7,631 nt of DNA from Propionibacteriaceae bacterium (lineage in GTDB: Bacteria; Actinomycetota; Actinomycetes; Propionibacteriales; Propionibacteriaceae). The notes under the pieces were generated by a model, which saw only the letters and a program-made list of their open reading frames with translations, was not told where the DNA came from and did no database searches. The first letter of the stretch is position 1. Each line of letters starts with the position of its first letter. The stretch lies in contig JAISTI010000178.1 of assembly GCA_031272685.1 (NCBI GenBank), positions 1 to 7,631 on the forward strand, in the 5' to 3' direction. The position numbers and the translations under genes are program-made. This document shows positions 4,645 through 7,631 of this stretch, piece after piece.

Positions 4645-6231
4645 ATGAAACTCGCCAAACTCGCCATCTTGCCACTTGTGGCCCTCGTCGGGTGCGCCAC
4701 CACGTCGCCCGAGCCGATCAGTTCCGACACCGCCGCGCAGACCGAGGCGCCCGCGGCCGTCGCCACCGAATTCACCCTCGCGCTCTCGGCCGATCCGGGC
4801 GCGCTCGACCCATCCATGTCGCCGGTGAACGCCCTGATGTGGGCTTCCCGCTTCGCCTACGACACCCTCGTGAACGTCGACTTGGAGGGCAATGTCCACT
4901 CCGGGCTGGCCTCCGATTGGAAACAAGAAGCCGACAAAGTGACTTTCACCATCCCGCCCGGCCGCACCTGCTCGGACGGCAGCGAGTTCACCGCCCAGAC
5001 CGCCGCCGACAACATCAACTTCGTCGCCGACCCGGCCAATGAAAGCCCGCTGCTGGGGGCCTTCCTGCCCGCCGGGGCCACCGCCACCGCCGAAGGCGGC
5101 ACCCTCACGCTGAACATGGAACTGCCCAGCCCATTCGTCCTCTCCATGATCTCCGACCTCTACATGGTGTGCGACGCCGGGCTGGCCGACCGCTCGATGC
5201 TGGCATCCGCCACCCTCGGCACCGGCCCGTACGTGCTCACCGAGGCCATCCCCAATGACCACTACACCTACGCGATCCGCGACGGCTACTCCTGGGGCCC
5301 GGACGCCACCACCAACGTCGGCCTGCCCGAAACGGTGGTGCTGCGCGTCGTCGAGAACGAGACGACCGCCGCGAACCTGCTGCTCAACGGGGAAATCAAC
5401 GCCGCCATGGTGGTGGGCGCGGACGCCGACCGGCTGGACGCCGCCGGGCTGTACTCCATCGAAGCCCTGTCCGTGATGGGCGAGCAGTGGTACAACCAAG
5501 GCGAAGGGCACGTCGGCGCCGACCCGGCGGTGCGGCAGGCGCTCGCCACCTCCGTCGACCTCACCGAGCTGCGCCAGGTGCTCACCTCGGGCAAGGGCAG
5601 CGCCCCCACCACGCTTTCCACCTCCGACCCGGTTCCCTGCCCCGGCGATTCCATCTCCGCCGCCCTGCCCGCCTACGACCCTGAAGGCGCGAAGGCCGCG
5701 CTGGACGCGGCCGGCTGGAAGGCCGGGGCCGACGGCGTGCGCGCCAAGGACGGCGAGCCGCTGGCCATCACCTTCATGGTGGACACCGCGCTGGGCGACC
5801 CGGCCGCCGCCGCCGCCGAGCTGGCGGTGGCCGCCTGGACGGAAGCCGGCTTCCAGGTGGATTTGCAGCAGCTTCCCACCGACCAAGCCTCCGGGATTCT
5901 CTTCGGCACCGGCGCTTGGGATGTGGCCTGGGAGCCGCTGCAGGTTTCCAGCCCCGACCAGATCATGCCGTACCTGACCGGGCCAGGCCTGGCCGACGGC
6001 GGCACGAACTTCTCCAACATCGCCAACACCGCCTACGACGAGAAGGTGGCCGCGGCCTCCGCCCAGCTGGGCACCGCCGGCTGCGCCGACTGGCTGGCCG
6101 CCGAAACCGAGCTGATCAAAGCCAACAACCTCACCGTTTTCGCCAACAACCTCATCAAGGTTTACGGAAACGGGGCCACCTTCGAGCACGTCTCGACGAT
6201 CGTGCCGACGTCCATCCGCATGACGGCATAG
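4645..6231 (+). CDS. ABC transporter substrate-binding lipoprotein, family 5 (peptide/nickel type)
   Basis: A 528-residue extracellular lipoprotein that would capture a substrate and hand it to the permeases encoded next. The signal peptide ends in the lipobox L14-V15-G16-C17, so C17 should be lipidated. Residues about 42-500 fit the SBP_bac_5 family: ALSADPGALDPSMSPVNALMW at the start of the mature fold, SDGSEFTAQTAADNI, the signature GTGPY at 192-196, DPAVRQALATSVDLTELRQVL, and YDPEGAKAALDAAGW. Length is typical. Oligopeptides are the commonest substrate, but nickel, heme or sugars are known in this family and the sequence does not decide. Four cysteines besides C17 (109, 176, 332, 480) would permit two disulfides, which is not usual for the family. 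The start at 4645 is set by AAGGAG eight bases upstream and by the lipobox; the upstream ATG at 4510 is rejected. It is the first gene of the operon, 13 bp from the next. Confidence 0.92.
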   Translation: MKLAKLAILPLVALVGCATTSPEPISSDTAAQTEAPAAVATEFTLALSADPGALDPSMSPVNALMWASRFAYDTLVNVDLEGNVHSGLASDWKQEADKVTFTIPPGRTCSDGSEFTAQTAADNINFVADPANESPLLGAFLPAGATATAEGGTLTLNMELPSPFVLSMISDLYMVCDAGLADRSMLASATLGTGPYVLTEAIPNDHYTYAIRDGYSWGPDATTNVGLPETVVLRVVENETTAANLLLNGEINAAMVVGADADRLDAAGLYSIEALSVMGEQWYNQGEGHVGADPAVRQALATSVDLTELRQVLTSGKGSAPTTLSTSDPVPCPGDSISAALPAYDPEGAKAALDAAGWKAGADGVRAKDGEPLAITFMVDTALGDPAAAAAELAVAAWTEAGFQVDLQQLPTDQASGILFGTGAWDVAWEPLQVSSPDQIMPYLTGPGLADGGTNFSNIANTAYDEKVAAASAQLGTAGCADWLAAETELIKANNLTVFANNLIKVYGNGATFEHVSTIVPTSIRMTA

Positions 6232-6244
6232 GCAATACCTCCCA

Positions 6245-7234
6245 ATGCCAGCAGCCGCGGCCCCGGCCCTGGCCGCCCGTCCCACTTCGGGCGGCTGGGG
6301 GCGGTTCGCCCTGCGGCGGCTGCGGCGGCTGGTGGTTTCACTATGGGTGCTGGTGACGGCCGCTTTTGCGATGATCCACCTGGTGCCGGGCGACCCGGTG
6401 CGGGCGGCGCTCGGCTTGACAGCCAAACCCGAACTGGTGGCATCCGTCCGCGCCAGCCTCGGCCTGGACGACCCGCTCTGGCTGCAGTATTGGCACTACC
6501 TGACCGGGGTGTTAGCCGGTGATTTCGGCACCTCCATCACCACCCGCATGCCGGTGGCCGACACCATCGGCGCCCGGCTCGGCGCCACCCTCGCCCTGGC
6601 GGTGCTGGCATTCCTGGTCTCCATCCTGGTAGCCATCCCGCTGGGCGCTTGGGCGGCGGTGGCCACCCACCGCGGCCGCGGCAAAGGCCTGGAGCTGGGG
6701 TTCGCCGGCACCTCGGTGGTGCTGGCGGCCATCCCCGACTTCCTCATCGGGGTGATCCTGGTATGGCTGTTCGCCGTCACCTTGAAATGGCTGCCGGTGG
6801 CCGGAATCGGCGGCCCGGCCAACTATGTGCTGCCGGTGCTGGCGCTCGCTATCGGCCCGGCGGCCATCCTGGCGCGCATCGTCCGGGTGGAGATGCTGAC
6901 GGTGCTGGGCACCGACTATGTGCGCACCGCGCGCGCGAAAAGGCTCTCGCCGTGGCGGATCAACCTGGCCCACGCGCTGCCGAACGCCGTCACCGCCAGC
7001 CTCACCATCGGCGGGCTGCTGCTCGGCTCGATGATCGCCGGGACGGTGCTGGTGGAAAACGTTTTCGCCTGGCCCGGACTGGGCGCGGAAATCGTCAGCT
7101 CGATTCTGCTGAAGGACTACCCGCTGGTGCAGGGCATCGTGCTCATGTACGGCACGGGCGTGCTGCTGCTCAACACACTGGTGGACGTGGCGCTGGCCGC
7201 GCTCAACCCGCAATCGACCATCACGGAGGGCTGA
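6245..7234 (+). CDS. DppB-like permease of a peptide/nickel-type ABC importer
   Basis: A 329-residue inner-membrane subunit, usual length, that would form half of the import channel. After a polar 19-residue extension comes the family N-terminus RFALRRLRRLVVSLWVLVTA with the first helix at 29-47, then HLVPGDPV, the external segment LGLDDPLWLQYWHYLTGVLAGDFGTSI, and five further hydrophobic segments. The cytoplasmic coupling loop that contacts the ATPase is YVRTARAKRLSPWRINLAHALPNAV, and VLVENVFAWPGLG...KDYPLVQG closes the family pattern. In the loop the usually conserved glycine (AKGLS in relatives) is arginine R233, coded AGG. No Shine-Dalgarno precedes the ATG; only 13 bases separate it from the binding-protein stop, so translation is probably coupled. 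A TTA leucine codon at 6512-6514 is rare in this DNA. Confidence 0.93.
   Translation: MPAAAAPALAARPTSGGWGRFALRRLRRLVVSLWVLVTAAFAMIHLVPGDPVRAALGLTAKPELVASVRASLGLDDPLWLQYWHYLTGVLAGDFGTSITTRMPVADTIGARLGATLALAVLAFLVSILVAIPLGAWAAVATHRGRGKGLELGFAGTSVVLAAIPDFLIGVILVWLFAVTLKWLPVAGIGGPANYVLPVLALAIGPAAILARIVRVEMLTVLGTDYVRTARAKRLSPWRINLAHALPNAVTASLTIGGLLLGSMIAGTVLVENVFAWPGLGAEIVSSILLKDYPLVQGIVLMYGTGVLLLNTLVDVALAALNPQSTITEG
7225..7230 (+). promoter_or_regulatory. Ribosome binding site for the DppC-like gene, inside the end of the DppB-like gene
   Basis: GGAGGG lies five bases before the GTG at 7236. The alternative ATG at 7248 would be 17 bases away, so the GTG is preferred and the two permease genes are separated by a single base. 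Confidence 0.75.
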
Positions 7235-7235
7235 C

Positions 7236-7631
7236 GTGAGGCGAGTGATGCGCACCCCGCTCGGCATCGGTGCCGCCGTGCTGCTGGCGCTGCTGGCGCT
7301 GACCGCCATTTTCGCCCCGATTCTGTTGGGCGACGCCGCCGAGGCGCATGACACCGCCCAGATGCTGGCCCCGCCCTCGGCGGAGCACTGGGCGGGCACC
7401 GACCAGCTGGGCCGCGATTTATTCGCCCGCACGCTGGTCGCCACCCGGCTGACGGTGCTGTTGGCGCTGGCCGCCACTCTCATCGCCGTCAGCGTCGGCA
7501 TCATCCTCGGCACGGCGTCGGTGGTGCTGGGCCGGCGGGCCGGACGGGTGATCGCCGCCGTCATCAACACCGCGGTGGCCTTCCCCGGCCTGCTGCTGGC
7601 GCTGTTCTTCGCCGCGATTATCGGCGTGGGC
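7236..7631 (+). CDS. DppC-like permease of the same ABC importer, N-terminal part (runs off window)
   Basis: The first 132 codons of the second permease subunit; the frame is open to the window edge. The protein starts with a short basic stretch (RRVMR), a first helix at about 10-31, and then the family hallmark HWAGTDQLGRDLFAR at 51-65, followed by a second helix (LTVLLALAATLIAVSVGIILG) and the beginning of the third, AFPGLLLALFFAAIIGVG. This is the standard DppC/OppC opening, and such proteins usually run to about 280-300 residues, so over half is missing. It pairs with the DppB-like subunit one base upstream. GTG is the chosen start because of GGAGGG five bases before it. A TTA codon occurs at 7419-7421. 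ATPase genes are expected downstream. Confidence 0.92.
   Translation, partial: MRRVMRTPLGIGAAVLLALLALTAIFAPILLGDAAEAHDTAQMLAPPSAEHWAGTDQLGRDLFARTLVATRLTVLLALAATLIAVSVGIILGTASVVLGRRAGRVIAAVINTAVAFPGLLLALFFAAIIGVG

Noticed and set aside
4624..6426. A 600-codon open frame on the minus strand opposite the binding-protein gene
   Set aside because: It is a shadow of a G+C-rich plus-strand gene: low-complexity Gly/Arg/Val/His composition, no recognisable domain, and the plus strand encodes a clear family 5 binding protein.
6512..7570. A 352-codon minus-strand open frame opposite the permease genes
   Set aside because: Composition is Arg/Gln/His-rich and repetitive without domains; the plus strand has unmistakable DppB/DppC-like proteins.

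Overview
The window reads as high-G+C, actinobacterial DNA. The evidence is strongly G/C-biased third codon positions, a Zur-type Fur regulator with the full actinobacterial metal-ligand pattern, an apparently leaderless transcript for that regulator, and secreted multidomain proteins of a kind common in Actinomycetales. A host-associated Actinomycetaceae-like bacterium is a reasonable guess, but no marker gene here fixes the genus. No RNA gene, insertion sequence, integrase, CRISPR array or origin is visible.

Layout, all genes on the + strand: (1) 2-373, the C-terminal end of an unrecognised, probably exported protein. (2) 415-864, zur, with a -10 element placed so that the mRNA would start at the ATG. 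(3) 968-2560, a secreted RCC1-repeat beta-propeller ending in a cadherin-like beta-sandwich domain. (4) 2644-4416, a secreted protein with two related beta-domains, an Ig-like domain and a C-terminal DUF6273 domain. (5) 4645-7631, the start of a peptide/nickel-type ABC importer operon: lipoprotein binding protein, DppB-like permease, and a DppC-like permease cut off by the window edge. ATPase genes would be expected just beyond the end.

The window falls into two functional blocks. The left block is regulator plus surface/secreted proteins, where genes 3 and 4 each have their own leader with a TAGACT -10 hexamer and a 14-bp inverted repeat over the expected transcription start. The right block is a tightly packed import operon (gaps of 13 and 1 bp) behind its own leader of 228 bp. 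No gene-free stretch exceeds 300 bp; the two longest (865-967 and 4417-4644) hold promoter-like elements and hairpins, listed separately.

The most interesting items are a C7 tract in codons 5-7 of the DUF6273 gene, where a slip of one base either way meets a stop at once (possible ON/OFF switching); the matching promoter/inverted-repeat layout of the two secreted-protein genes; and the leaderless zur. Nothing here proves a wholly new system; the DUF6273 and RCC1 proteins are the least understood parts.
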